From Allomyces arbusculus (Eukaryota > Blastocladiomycota > Blastocladiomycetes > Blastocladiales > Blastocladiaceae): a stretch of DNA of 64,000 nucleotides. Under the pieces are notes generated by a model. The model did not search any database and was not told the origin of the DNA. It saw only the letters and a list, made by a program, of their open reading frames with translations. Positions 11,027 to 23,388 of this stretch are shown piece by piece. The position numbers were made by a program, and so were the translations under genes. The DNA lies in NCBI GenBank assembly GCA_027604705.1, contig JADHYV010000048.1:1-64000 (forward strand). The letters are read 5' to 3'. Position 1 is the first letter of the stretch. Each line of letters starts with the position of its first letter.

Positions 11027-12643
11027 ATGCGCGACTCGCGCACCGCCGCAACTCCGTCCTCGCCGGCCACCCTCACCGGTCTCCCCGCCAAGACCACGGC
11101 GTCGGGTCCAGCCCTGCTGCTCGCCGCCTGGTCGTCGGTCGCCAACGCACGCCCCTCCTCGCCATCAGCCGCGACTCCCGCCGCCCTGGTCGCTGCGCAA
11201 CTGCGTGCTCACGGCCTGCAGCATCTCGTGCCCTCGGCTCCGGTCCCAACGACATTGGTCAACGCCATGAACGGGAATATCGCTCCAGAGGCACCGCATC
11301 CGGTGGACAAGGTTGCGGGAAAGCAGGTCGATGCGCAGGGACTCGCTACTTCGACGAGCGTGCCAGCTTGTGCTGCTGATCCAGTCGGGACGGACGCGGC
11401 ACGCACGACCACGATCACTCGGCCATCGCCGCCGCAATCCGTGCGGACCTCCGACTCGCATCCTTTGCAAGGTTCGTCGACCTCGTCTCTCGTACCAAAA
11501 AGCCGCAACCTGACCTTCCAGCTAGTCTCGTGGATCTTCCCGGCGTCGGTTCTCGCACACCCACCGCCGGACCCGCTCGCGCCCTCAAACGACTACCACG
11601 ACGACAGCACGCACGCCTACCACCGCATCAACGATCCGCTTCCCGCGCAGTCCTCGCTCATTATCGACTTGCTCACGGACTGCCTGCGGCCCATCACGCC
11701 CGACGACGTACCCTCAAAGCCGCCATGCCACGGCAACATCGGCATGAGTTCGTGCCCGGGCAAAAAAGTGCGCGTCTCTGGCCTGCCCGACGCGGATGCG
11801 GTCCCGTCGACGCGCCCGCCCGTGCGCCGCGAACTCGACAGTGATTTCCCGCGGTTGTTTGCCATGGGCGTGCGCATGGTCGTGTGGTGCGAACATTTCA
11901 CGCCTACTTGGAGATTTTGAGGGCCATCAGAGCACTCATGACGATCCTGGTAGTTGCCTCTACAACGACGAAATGGCGCGCATCGGCGCACCGTGGACAG
12001 AGTACGCGCGGACCGCGCAGCAAGTCGGAATTGAGGTGGTTCGGTACGCTGATATTTTCCCCGCTGCTTGCCTCGTGTCTTATGCTCACCTTTTCGCCCT
12101 CTCCCATTCTCCCATCAAGGATGCCTATGTACGAAGGCTACGCGCCCGCGCGGCCCGGCGACCTCGCCCACGTCCTGGCCGCTATGAACGCGCGGCTCAC
12201 GCAAGGAGACCACGTCCTGATCCATTGCCGCGGCGGTACTTGCGCACTCCAACATGTTTCGACTCCATTCCATCGATTCTACCAACTAATCCATCCGGTA
12301 CCGCTCGCGATCAGGTATCGGCCGCGCCGCCGTCGTCGCGTGCGCTTACCTTCTGCGCTACGGGTGGGCTGTGTCAGCACCACGCGCAATCCGAATCGTG
12401 CGTGCGCGCCGGTCGCGCCGTGCCGTCGAGACGGCCATCCAGGAACTATTTCTCTCCGACTGGGCCGAGTGGATCCGGGACCAGGTGGATGCTGATCACG
12501 ACGATGTAGAGGAAGACGAGGCAAGTACGGCATGGTTGACGAGCGAGTGGGACGGACAAAAAGTGCCGCCGCCGGGCGTGCCCGAAGGGGTCGCGACCAA
12601 GGTCATGGAAGCGGAAATGACTATGGAGGGGGTGGATGGATGA
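11027..12643 (+). CDS. CDKN3: CDKN3/KAP-like dual-specificity phosphatase
   Basis: Four exons (11027-11886, 11954-12043, 12120-12235, 12315-12643) give 464 residues with frame kept throughout. The first 215 or so residues are low-complexity. The phosphatase core begins around HGNIGMSSCPGKK, the place of the KAP SxLxxxALPGC segment, and continues through MGVRMVV and LYNDEM. Joining exons 3 and 4 creates the Cys-phosphatase loop HCRGGIGR, followed by AAVVACAYLL and a C-terminal helix (AVETAIQELFLSDW). KAP dephosphorylates the activation-loop Thr of CDK2/CDK1 in animals; that role here is inferred. The 79-bp intron falls inside the catalytic loop. The start is the first in-frame ATG after an upstream TTG-only stretch. 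Confidence 0.82.
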
Positions 12644-12844
12644 TGATAGAGACTGGACGTATGAGAGATGGATTTGAAAAACGAGAGCGGGAGGGTCGAA
12701 GGGGTTGATGATTTTATGGATTCAAGTTTGCACAGCGTTTGCTCATGAATCCTTTCTCCAAGTCAGATGGTATTGCAGCAGCAGCAACGGAAAACTATGT
12801 ACACGCCAAGAAAAAAGACTCAAGACGACGGTGCTCCGACAATC

Positions 12845-15000
12845 TCACGACGACACGGCCGTGACGGCCGGCACCGCCGGTGAACATGCCGAGACGGTGC
12901 TCAGATTGGTCGCGACCCCGTTCGTCGTGGCCTTGGACGCTGCGGTCGCCCCACGACTCGCAGGCTCCACAGCGGGTGCGACGGCCGTCTCGACGGGTGC
13001 TCCCGACGCCGACTTCTTGATGCCGTTGGCGGCCGACGGAGACGAAGGCTTCGACGACGCGACTTCCGGCACGCTCGCGGGTTCGGACGCGAGCAGGCAC
13101 TCGACAATCGAGGGCGTCTGACCGACGGGCACGCCGTCGACATCGGCCGCGGCCGCGAGCAACAAGTCGACGAGCGCTGACTCGGGCTGGTGGAAGTCAT
13201 TGTGCACGATCGTGACCAAGTACCAGTCGCTTGCGACGCGGTCAATGTTGGTATAGGCCGGCGAGTTGGCGGGGTAGACGTTGCGCCACTGCGTCCACAG
13301 CTCAAACGCCTCGTCCTTCCAGGCCATAAACGACGTCAAGTCGACAATCGTCGGCTGCACAATCTCCTTGCCCGGGAATACGCCCCACGTCACGGCGTTG
13401 GGCGAGTTCGGGTCGGTCTCATTGGTGCGGAGGTCGCCGGCGCGGTTAATCGCGTGGAACGAGACAAATTCGGCGTCGGGCGTCGTGGCCAGCCGGTTGG
13501 CCAGCGCGTCGAGTACTGGGGGCGAGACAAACACCTCGAGGTAGGCCTTTTGGTAGATGTAGCCTCCACGCGGGCCCCAGCCATGGACAGCGTCAGTCGA
13601 CGGTGCACCGTTCACGGGCGGCTGCGAGTTGATGGTCAAGCAACCGCGCGCGTTTAGTTGCTCGAGCAGCGACGCGATCGTGCGCGACTCGGGCGCGAGC
13701 GGTTGGTCCGACCACGGCAGCGCCGAGATCTTGCCGCGGCAGTACTTGACAAAAACGCGTGCCAAGTCGCGCGGTGTCGTTGGGTGGCCCCAGAGCTTGA
13801 GGCAGTCGGCATTACTATGCTTGATCGACGCGCCCCACCCGTCGAGCTCGCCGTAGGCCGGCGATCGCGCGTCACCCCATCGCCCGTTCGGGAACTCGTC
13901 CCAGTCCCATGCGGCCGTGCGCTGCACGTAGGACCGTGGGCGGTGCCGCCAGAAAATAGGCCGCACGTTCTCCTTGGTGCGCTTCTTGTGGAGAGACTAG
14001 TTGATCGAAACATCGACGGGTCAGTTTCGCAACAGCCGATCATTGAGGGCACCCGAATTAAGCAATAAAAGCGTACCGGGTTCCACGGCAGCGGGCGCGC
14101 CGACTCGAGCGGCGCAACAAACTCGAGCCCTTCGAGGATCAAGCGCACCGATCGCTCGAGGTTCATCGTGTAGAAATGGAATGCGAAAATATCCGATTCG
14201 TCGCGCAGCCGCTTGCACATGTCGATGGCAAGCTGAATGCCAAACGCCTTGACTTTTTGGTCGTCGTCCTTGATGGGTTCGAGCGCATCGAGCACGGACT
14301 GCGGCACAATTGTCTGCGAGAGCGTCGTCATGCGCTTGAACCCGCCAAACGTTTGGATGGGCATGATGCCCGGCAAGATCGGACAGCTGATACCGATGGC
14401 GCGACAGCGGCGCACCCAGTCGAGAAACAGGTCAACGTCGTAGAACATTTGCGTGACAATGTAGTCGGCGCCCGCGTCAATCTTGGCCTTCAAGTGCCGC
14501 AGGTCGGCGTCCTTGTCGGGGTTCTCGAGATGGCCCTCTGGGTAGCCGGCGACGCCGATACAGAACCAGTCGCCGTGCACCTCGCGAATGTACTTGACGA
14601 GGTCGACGGCATAGGCAAAGCCATTGTCGCACGCGGTCCACTCGGCCTGACCGCGCGGCGGGTCGCCGCGCAGTGCCAAAATGTTCTGGATGCCAATGTC
14701 GCGCGCCTGCTTGAGTGCAGCGTCAATCTTGTCGCGCGGCATGTTGGTGCACGTCAGGTGCATGCACGTCTCGAGGCCGTAAACGGCCTGCGCAACGTGG
14801 CAAATGTCCATGGTCAGGTCGGCAGTCGTGCCGCCGGCGCCCCACGTCACGTCGATAAACTCGGGGGCCAGCGCGTACATGCGCTCGAGACGGTCGTAGA
14901 GGTTGAGTACGCCCTGTTGTGTCTTGGGCGGGAAGTACTCAAAGGACCAGGCCTGGCGGCCCTGCTCGTGCGCGCGGCGCAGCTTGTCGATGACCTTCAT
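12845..15000 (-). CDS. MTHFR: Methylenetetrahydrofolate reductase
   Basis: Two exons (14077-15000 and 12845-13996) separated by an 80-bp GTACGC intron give 691 residues. The N-terminal TIM-barrel catalytic domain starts MKVIDKLRRAHEQGR and carries SFEYFPPKTQQG, DVTWGAGGTTADLT and ILALRGDPPRG. The C-terminal half is the eukaryotic regulatory domain, with RPIFWRHRPRSYV and DEFPNGRWGDARSPA. The enzyme reduces 5,10-methylene-THF to 5-methyl-THF for methionine synthesis. Yeast Met13 begins at the equivalent Met, so 15000 is preferred; an in-frame ATG at 15129 would add 43 residues and the frame stays open to 15492. A Ser/Ala/Pro-rich tail of about 70 residues follows the conserved domain. Confidence 0.95.
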
Positions 15001-15774
15001 GGCAGCGGTTGGTGCGGGTGTCGGAGCGGTCACGGCCGTTGGTCGCGGCGAGGGGGCAGCGGGGTGGATCCCGAAGGCGGTGTTGAGGAGGAGCGTGAGC
15101 GGGTCCGACCAGAGCGAATCCGCGGCCATGAGCGGTCGCGGCCGCACGCTTGTCTTATAGAGCGCGGCATGATCGTCCTTCAGGCGTCGAGATAAGCGGG
15201 CGGGCGGGGCCAGCGACGAGCGATGCAGGCGGAACAGACTCAGTCGCGTGCGTGGCCTCTTGCGCGAGGGTAAAGCGGGCGGGTATAGTCGCTCGCGGTG
15301 GTGGGGGGTGGTTTGCCGGTTTGCCTCGCTGGTGGCCGTGTGATGTTGGCCTTGATCGGCCTTCGCGCGCGCTCGAGTGCGCGCCGAGTGCGCTTGAAAA
15401 GACACACATGACCGCGTCGCCGGGCGGCCCGCGCTGCCGGAACCTGCCAGACCCATCGCGTCTCGCGCCACGACCGAAAAGTCTCGCGCCATCGCACGTC
15501 ATCTGCTCGCCATCGTCGCTGCGCTGGCATTTTCTGTTCCCAGCTGCTGAGGTTTCCCACAACGATCAGCACGGCAGGTTAGGGTGCCGCGATCGAACCC
15601 CTGGCCGTGGCCGCCGATTTCTTCGCGTCCTCCTTTCGCGCGATCCTGGCGACGACACCACCAGCAAGCCAAAAAGGTGCGACGCCCAACCCGCGTCAAG
15701 TCAAGAAAAACAAAGAAGGAATCTATGAATGGGTCTGCACGCCAAACGCCAACGCGTGCTCTCTTCCCCGCGCA
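15001..15774. other. Upstream region of MTHFR and 3' flank of Derlin
   Basis: 774 bp between two minus-strand genes. The MTHFR frame continues open to 15492, so part may be 5' coding or leader sequence. No other gene or motif was recognised. Confidence 0.4.
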
Positions 15775-16996
15775 TCACTCGCCCAACCGCTGCCCGGGAC
15801 CCCACCTTGCCGCCGCCGCGGGCTCGGGCGCACCACGCGCATCATTAGCGGATGGTGGCTCATGTCCAGGATCTCGCTCGACGGCGGGTGCAGCACGTTG
15901 CCGTAGTCCCGCTGCCGATGGCCCACTGCTCGTTGCGGTACTGACGGCCTCGCCTGCACCGGGCAAGGCGTCGGGCGACCCTGTGCTCGCTGAAGGCGTG
16001 TCCAGGGGTGGAGAGGTTGCGCCAGATCGTGGTGCGGCAGTTTCCGGTGCGGTTGCGTCAGGCCCGGTAGCGGCGCCCACGTCTCCCGGTGCGACTGGTA
16101 GTGCTGCTGGTGCGGGTGCTGCGACTGGAGCTGCGGGTGGAGGCGGCGGCGCGAGGACGGCCACGTCAGGCAGATGATCGCGCGCGACTTGGCCAAACAG
16201 TTGCTCGCTGGACAAGCACAACGCGACACGACGCGTCAGAACCTGTCCTCAACCGTCCAAATCCAAACAGAAGGAAAACGTACAGGAATCGCGGCGCCTT
16301 GAATGGCCGCCACGCCGACCGCGCCTGCACCTCGCGCAGTCGCGGGTAAATGTCGTCAAAGTACCAGTAGACGTGGCCAAGCGCGATGCCAGCCAAGTCA
16401 CCAATCGGCACGGTGCCGTGCATGACCACGGAAAACACGACCAGGACCCATGGCAAGTATGGAGCCGTAAACTCCATGACGCCGAGAAAACTCATGCGCA
16501 CAAACGGGTTACGGCGCGACCAAATGTAGACGAGCACTTGGCTGAGCGGACTGCCGAGAAACGGCAGCGAGTGCGCGGGCAGGACCGTGGCCAAGATCAG
16601 CAGCGCCACGGCGCCGAACGCGAGCAGCACAAAGTAGTCGGCAGGCCGCGTGCGGTACCGTCCCTCTTCAAGCAGGCGCGAGTAGCGGGCTATTCGATTG
16701 ATTTCATGCAACAGGGTAAGTACACTGGGTTCAGCTGTGCGAAAGCTTCGGGCAAACAGACACGCACCGAGAAAGAACATGTGGAAGATCAAATCGATGC
16801 CGAAATGGCCAAAGTAGAAAAAGGACGAGAAAATGCGCCAGTACTCGCCGCGGTTGAGAATGAAATGCGGGTCGTAGTAGAGGTGGAACGGCGCCAAGTA
16901 GCCCGCTTGGCAGAGGACCGAGACGACGACGCTGAGCGTGACCCAGGTGCGCGTCATGGGCGGGATCTCGAGGTAATTGGCCTCGAGTCGGTCCAT
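15775..16996 (-). CDS. DERL2: Derlin (Der1-like ER membrane protein)
   Basis: Three exons (16768-16996, 16284-16689, 15775-16207) give 355 residues. The start MDRLEANYLEIPPMTRTW aligns with the animal Derlin-2 N-terminus. Rhomboid-pseudoprotease marks are present: the WR motif in GEYWRIFSSFFYFG, ARYSRLLEEG, YIWSRRNPFVRMSFLG, and the GxxxG motif in GIALGHVYWYFDD. Several membrane helices are evident up to about residue 205. Splicing the third exon replaces a spurious read-through with a Pro/Ala-rich cytosolic tail ending WGPGQRLGE, very like the Derlin-2 terminal EGQRLGG. Derlins act in ER-associated degradation with Hrd1 and Cdc48/p97. The tail, about 120 residues, is longer than in Derlin-2. 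Confidence 0.93.
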
Positions 16997-17794
16997 GGTG
17001 CTGATTGTCAGCGGAGACGCGGAGGAATCGATGATGGAGATGCGTTGGTCGCAGCGGGGCTTTTGAGCGTGGATAGAATGCTTGCGTTGGTTGGTTGAAG
17101 TTGAGGATTGCAGTCAGCCGTCGAGCTGTAAGACGCGATGCGCTGCCACGGTGGAGTCGCGGAGCGCGCCCTTGTGGTGGTGGTGGTCGTCGAAGCCGTT
17201 GCCGGTGCTGCTGGTGGGGTTGGGACTGTTATTGAGGTACTTTGCTGCTGATCTCGACGGCCACCGACGCGTGTGTGATGGATGTGGCAGGCCGGTGACA
17301 TGGCGCGCGTCCCCACCAACCAAGCTGCGTCCCTACGGCGCAGGCACGGCAGTCACGGTGGCGCGTGCGCTGTTGCGCATCGGCTCCTGGCCGCATGCAA
17401 GCAAGAAGGTGCGGCCGCGGCCCGGCGGCGCTGCTCCCAGCGACGCGGCAACGTGCTCCAAGGGCAGCGCGGTGGGCCGCGGCCTTGTCGGGCCGGCTTC
17501 GCGCGACCGGCGCTCCCTCCATCGCACGGGCATCTAGTGCTTCTGTCACCGCGCGGTCATCGCGCGTCCCCGTTCCGACCTGCGACTGCGCTTCGCGCTG
17601 CTGCCGACCGCGCGTCGCCGCGCGTCCCGGGCCTCCCTGGCTCGAGCGGCCTTCGCCGGGCCCGTGCCGTGATCTGGCCGCGCGCCGTCGCAGTGGTGCT
17701 CCAACGGCGACCGCCAACCACGCACCGCACCCACCGTCCATCCACCGCGACCCGCGACCGGCGGCATCCACCTTGGCCGCGAGCGGTTGCCACC
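16997..17794. promoter_or_regulatory. Shared upstream region of Derlin (-) and histidine kinase (+)
   Basis: 798 bp between divergent starts. The histidine-kinase frame is open from 17282, but the stretch before 17795 is Arg/Ala-rich without conserved features and reads as leader. No defined promoter motif seen. Confidence 0.45.
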
Positions 17795-18361
17795 ATGGCC
17801 GCGCCGCCCTCGTCCCTCGCGACTGTCGCATGCACCGCGCCCTCCGACTCGCTGCTGACTGCCGCCGTGCGCCGCTCCGTCATCGTCTCCTATGTCTGGC
17901 TCGCTGCTGCACTCGGCCTCGGCGCCGCCGCCGCCGTGCTCGTGCGCCGCACCCGCCGCGCCGAGCGGCGGCTGCACGCCAAACCCAAGCTGCGCCACGG
18001 CGACCCGTCGCTCGCCCCGCCGCCGCTGCCGCGGCGTTCAGCGGGTCCGATGCTGCGGCGCCGCCTGCCGCGCACGCACCGCCGTCCCCACCGCGACGCG
18101 GCCGACACCGAGACGGCGCTCCCGCTGCACCCGCTCTCGCCGGCCTCGTCGGATGCGCCAGCTACCACGTCCTCGTTTTCTTTCTCTTCGGCGGGTTCTG
18201 ACGCGCCGTCGTCGCTGCATCTCGCACCGACGCCCGCACGCCGCTCTGGCTGTGGACGCGTTGTGCGGCATGCCGAAGCCGTGCGTTCCGGCACGCCGGT
18301 GCGGCTCGAAGACGTTGTTGACATAGAATGGAGCCCCGTCGCCACCGACCGCGACGACGCT

Positions 18362-18392
<31 letters not shown>

Positions 18393-21300
18393 CCGCCGGC
18401 ATGTGCGCGCGAAGCACGGCGGCCGCGGACGCCAACACGGGCGCCAACGCGGACGACGACGACGGCATGCACTCCACCAACCCACCACGTGGGTCGGCCA
18501 TCAAGGCCATCGAGGATGCGCTGGGCGCCCCGCTGCACGTTGCCGACAGCACCAAGTCACCGCCCCGCCGCCCGCGTCGACACGGCTGGGACCGCGCCCC
18601 GCCCGCCGACCCGCCGCCCGCACTCGCTGCAGCCAGGACGGTAACGACGACGACGGGCCCCGACGCACTCGCGCGCCGCCGCCGCCGACTGGCCACGTGT
18701 ACCATTGCGCTCGTCATCGCCGGCACGCTCAGCGTCGCGTGCGTGTGGTTCCGCACCGTCCTGTCCCTGTTCCCGCCGTTTTCGGGCTCGCCCTGCATCG
18801 TCCCAAGCGCCCAGAGTACGGCAGCGTTGCCGAGCTGGTCGCAGGCCATTGTCGACGCCTTTGGGTTCCTGCCCACGTTTGTCGCGCAGTCGCTCGGTGA
18901 GTACCTGCTCGTCTTCAAATTCCGCCGCCTCTACCCACCCTCGTCGCGCGCGCGCACCTGGCTGCTGCCCACCGCGCTCGTTGCCATTGCTGTGCGCGTG
19001 GTCTCGCAAATTGCCAGCGTCATCCTCTGGCTGTGGGCCTCGACCGCGGCTCCGCCATGGAAGCGCACGCCGCGCTTCACGCTCGCCCAGTCGGCCCTGG
19101 GCATTGTCATGAGCGTCGCGCAGCTCGTCGTGCTCGCCGTACTCTCGGCCTCGTTTGTCTACAAGCTCGCCACGCAGTTCCGCCGCCATGTCCGTCTCAC
19201 CGATTGTTCGTACGCACGGCGTGATCGTGATCGCCGCCGCGATACGGCGCTCGATGCTCTGGTCGTCCCATCGGCAGTGCACCTCACGGGCGCGGCCTCG
19301 GCCAGCATGAGCACCGGCACGAGCCCACGGCGACGCACACGCCACCGCAACGCCGATACGATCGACGCTGACATGGACGTGCTCGTCTCGGCCCGGTCAC
19401 GTATCTCCTCATCGCCGGCCGTTTTAGAACGCGGCGAGGGCCCACCATTGCCGGCCCAGGCCGCGCCACCACCGCATCGCGCGCGGTCGGCATCCCCCGA
19501 CTCGTTCTCGCGCCGCTTGCTGCGCATCATGGACGTCTCATTCCACCACACTCTGATCCCCTCGGCTGCGAGCCTTATCATTGCTGCGACGCACTGGGGG
19601 TACCTGCAAAAGGAACCGGTCCTGTCAACGTTCTACTCGCTCGCACTCGTCACCTACCGCACCAGCTTTACCGCCGGTATTGCCTTTTCCGTGCACCACA
19701 TGCTCTACGCGCCGCAACCGCCCACGTCGGCGCTGACCACCACTGCCGCCACTGCCGCGAGCGAGTCGCTCGACCTGGTCGAAGTGTCGACGGTGCCGCA
19801 AGTACGGTTCCACGACGCTGGACTCCCCGAGGCGCCTGTGGCGGTGGCGGCGACGATGCCGTCTGGTCCGCGCAGGCGTCGTCCATTTGTACGCACCCTG
19901 TCTGCCAGTGACGTGGGCGCGCTGCCAAGCTGGCCCATGGGTTACTTGCGGTCGGCTGACGTGCACGACGAATCGGCCTCCTCGGGCGAATCCATACCTG
20001 CTCCTCCTCGACTGCTCGCCGCCCACGGATCGACCAGTCCCGACCCGCCGCGCGCGAGCGCCGTGCGCAGCGACGACGACGACCCGGACCCGGACCCGCA
20101 CCGCAACCTCGTCAACTTGACCATTTCGCTCGCTTTGCTCAATGTTCCGACCAGTGTCATTGACCAGTTTTGTGCCTATGTGCGCGCTAATATTGCCCCG
20201 GACGCCACGTTTTTCCCGGCACATGCCGTGCGCCACCAGCTCGCGGACGTGCAGCCCAATGCCGCTTCCGCTGACGATGGACCGGGTGCAGTTTCCTCAT
20301 CCTCATCCGAGGTGCCGATTCCTGGCCCGTTGATTCCGAAACGGTACCGCGACGCCGTGTGGCGGTGCCACCGGTCGCGCCGTAATGTGCTCCACGACAA
20401 CGTGCTGTGCCTGCCCGTCATGTTCCGCGCCGAAAAGCTTGGCGTGCTCGTGCTTGCGCCGTGGCTGCACGGTGCCGGTGGGGACACGGGTGATGGCGGC
20501 GAAGTGCGTGCCGATGTCGGGCCCGCGCGGTTCCGGTCGGTTGTGTTCCTCAAGCACCTCGTCGACCAGTTTGCGGCCTATCTCTACAGTGCCATGTACG
20601 GACCTCACTGGCGCCGGGCTCGTTCCGCTCTCATTTCGCGCGCTGACTTGATTGTTCTTCTCGACCCCTCAGCTTGCGGCAACAGCTCGACGAGAACATG
20701 CAGCAGATGCAGGCACGCATCCAGGTGGTTGAAGCCGGCGCCAAGTCCAAGTCGTCGTTTCTTGCGACCATGAGCCACGAAGTGCGCACGCCCGCTGCGC
20801 AGGTCATTCAGGCAGTTGGCGTCTTGTCGGAAATGGACCTCACGCTCGACCAGCTCGAGTATGTGCACATTATCCAGCGCGCCGGTGAGCAGCTCTTGGC
20901 CATTTTGAATGTACGTGTTGTTTGCATCTTGATCTTTCATGGCTGAAGTGGCACTTCCAACTCACGTTTGCCCGCACTTGCGGCCTGAACTGGGCTCATG
21001 AAATGTAGGACATTCTCGACTTTTCCAAGCTCGAGAACGGCAAGATCCGGTTCGAGATGCGGCCGTTTGACTTGTACGACGCGGTGCACCTCAGCGTCGA
21101 TGCCTTCATCGTGCCCAGCAAGCGCCTCGACATTGCCTACGCCGTCGACCGATCGCTGCCGCGCATGATTGTGGGCGACGGTACGTGTGATCCCCATCCT
21201 TTTTCATGGAGGTGTGATGACGCTTCTCGAACACTTTCGCTCGTGTCCAGTTACGCGGATTCGCCAAATCTTCAACAACTTGCTGTCCAACGCCATCAAG

Positions 21301-22913
21301 TTCACCGAGCAGGGCAGCGTCGTGCTCCGCGCCACCAATGTGACGCCGCCCGACGCGCCTGCGGGAACGGTGCGCATCCGGTTTTGCGTGCAAGGTGCGT
21401 CATGCGCGAGACCTGCTTTTCCCAATCCGCTGTCGGAGCGACTTGATACTCATTTTCCGTGATCCGGTGTCTTGAAATTAGACACGGGATGCGGCATTGC
21501 ACCCGACCGCATTCAGCGCATCTTTGAGCGGTTTGAGCAGGCCGACGAGTCGATTGCGCGCACGCATGGCGGGACCGGGCTCGGGCTCTCAATCTGCCAG
21601 TCGCTTTGCGTGCTCATGCACACGCAGCTGCACGTCGAGTCGACGCTCGGTGTTGGGTCGCGCTTCTTTTTCGAGGCCGAGTTTGCAACCGCGTCGTCGG
21701 CCGATTTGGCAAGGTCGGATCATGTCCTCGCGCCGGCGCACTTGCTCCCACCCGAGACGCTGCGGATCGGATTGCTGAGATGCAACCACGTCGGTCCGAT
21801 GACGGAGGAGGAGCGCGAGTTTCTCGAGCACGTGCTGCTCCCGCAGCTCCATTCGTATGGGACTGTAACGCGATTCTCGTCCGCAACTGTGCCGGAACTC
21901 ACGTGCGCCAACCCAGCCGTCGACGTGCTCATTTCGCAGCGCGACGAGTGGCCGCGATTCGACCGTCCGCACGCCAGGGAACACATGCTCGCGCTGCAGG
22001 TGCCCTTTCTAATCGTGTGCTCGTCGACGGCCGATATGCCGGCGCCACCGTGCCCCGCGACCACGGCGCTCATTACCCGACCCTACAAGCAGGGGCACCT
22101 AATGCGTGCCATGTTCTCGGTTATCCGGGCTGCGCGCGCGCGCCGCGCTGCTGGACGGCCCCTTCATTGCCTTGACGAGTCGATCGCGTCGAATCCGAGG
22201 CCCGCAAGGGACCGCACTGGGTCCGGGTCCTCGGTGAGATCGGTCGTGGCGGTCGATGCATCGACGTCGCCGCCACCTCCGCCGTCACGGTCTTCGAGGC
22301 CGCCCGGAGCACTCCCGTCCCTTTGTGTTCGTGGGCCGCCGTATGGGGGTGGTACGGCGCCGCCGGCGGGGCTCGCAGTGCTCGTGGTCGACGATAACCC
22401 AATCAATCGGCGCATGATGGGCCGGATTATCACGGCCCTCGGGCACCACGTGGCCATGGCCGAGAATGGGCGCGAGGCCGTCGAGTTGGTGATGCGCGAG
22501 CCGTTTGCGTTTGTGTTCATGGACGTGCGGATGCCGATCATGGTGCCGTTCTTTGCTGCGTTTTATTGCCGTTGCGCAGATGATGAAGAAGCTCACTCTC
22601 TTGGCGACTTGTATAGGACGGATTTGAAGCGACGCGCCGCATCATCGACTTTTTCGCACACGCACCACCTGCACGCGCCGACCCGCCCCCGATCATTCTC
22701 GGGCTCAGTGCCGACGCCATGGAAGAGCAGGAGGTGCACGGAATGCAGTGCGGGATGACGGCCTATCTGCGCAAACCGCTGCTGAAAAAGGACGTCATGT
22801 CGATTTTGACCAAGTTTGGCGCCGCGTCGCCGAATGCGGCGAGGAGCAATGACGATAGTGGAGGCGGTGGAGGCGGTAGTGGAGGAGATGGGGCCGAAAC
22901 GATGGCGCGCTGA
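17795..22913 (+). CDS. Membrane-bound hybrid sensor histidine kinase
   Basis: Six exons (17795-20595, 20673-20910, 21009-21180, 21251-21394, 21482-22542, 22617-22913) give 1570 residues. An N-terminal hydrophobic segment (about 30-50) is followed by a disordered region and several further predicted membrane helices (about 300-650). A GAF-like segment lies before the kinase core. The H box SFLATMSHEVRTP places the phospho-acceptor His at about residue 969. ATP-binding boxes are intact: IFNNLLSNAIKFT (N), DTGCGIA (G1), IFERFEQAD (F) and GGTGLGLSI (G2). A receiver domain has VDDNPINR, the acceptor Asp at about 1466 in FMDVRMPIM, and Lys in YLRKP. It should feed a phosphotransfer relay; the stimulus is unknown. 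Start chosen for caccATGG context. Confidence 0.93.
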
Positions 22914-23388
22914 GCAGGTTGGCGCGCCGCAGAGCACGTGCGCGTGGTCCGAGTCATACGTGCGCCGGGGCAAGAGGTTGGCTGGGGGTAGGAACTGTTG
23001 CGCAACATTTTGTTTATGAGCGCGTGCAGGGTGGTTTGCATGCCATGTAGAGCCGTGCGCGGCCGATAACCCGTATTCCATGATCATATTTTTTTCTTCT
23101 CGATCTTGGTGTCGATTTTAATGTGGAGGTCCGAGGAGCACGTCGTTTCAGCGTGATGCGACGCGTGATGGCCGTGGAATGAGCAGGTCAGGCAACGACG
23201 CACTCGCGTCTCCCACCGACACTGCAAACAAAGGCCCGCGTCCTCTCGCTCCCTTGGCACCCACGTCGCACCTCGTCCTCCACGCCATGCCCAAACCCAA
23301 GCAACACGCCGCGACCCACATCCCCGCTGCTGCAACTGCGCGCACGCCGCGCGCCGCCGCGGCCACCGCGTCTCTCCGCATCGCGACC

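Noticed and set aside
14176-15195. 339-codon plus-strand frame
   Set aside because: Exact antisense shadow of the MTHFR catalytic domain.
17282-17794. N-terminal extension of the histidine kinase
   Set aside because: Open frame but Arg/Ala/His-rich without conserved features; ATG 17795 has a better context and precedes the first membrane helix.
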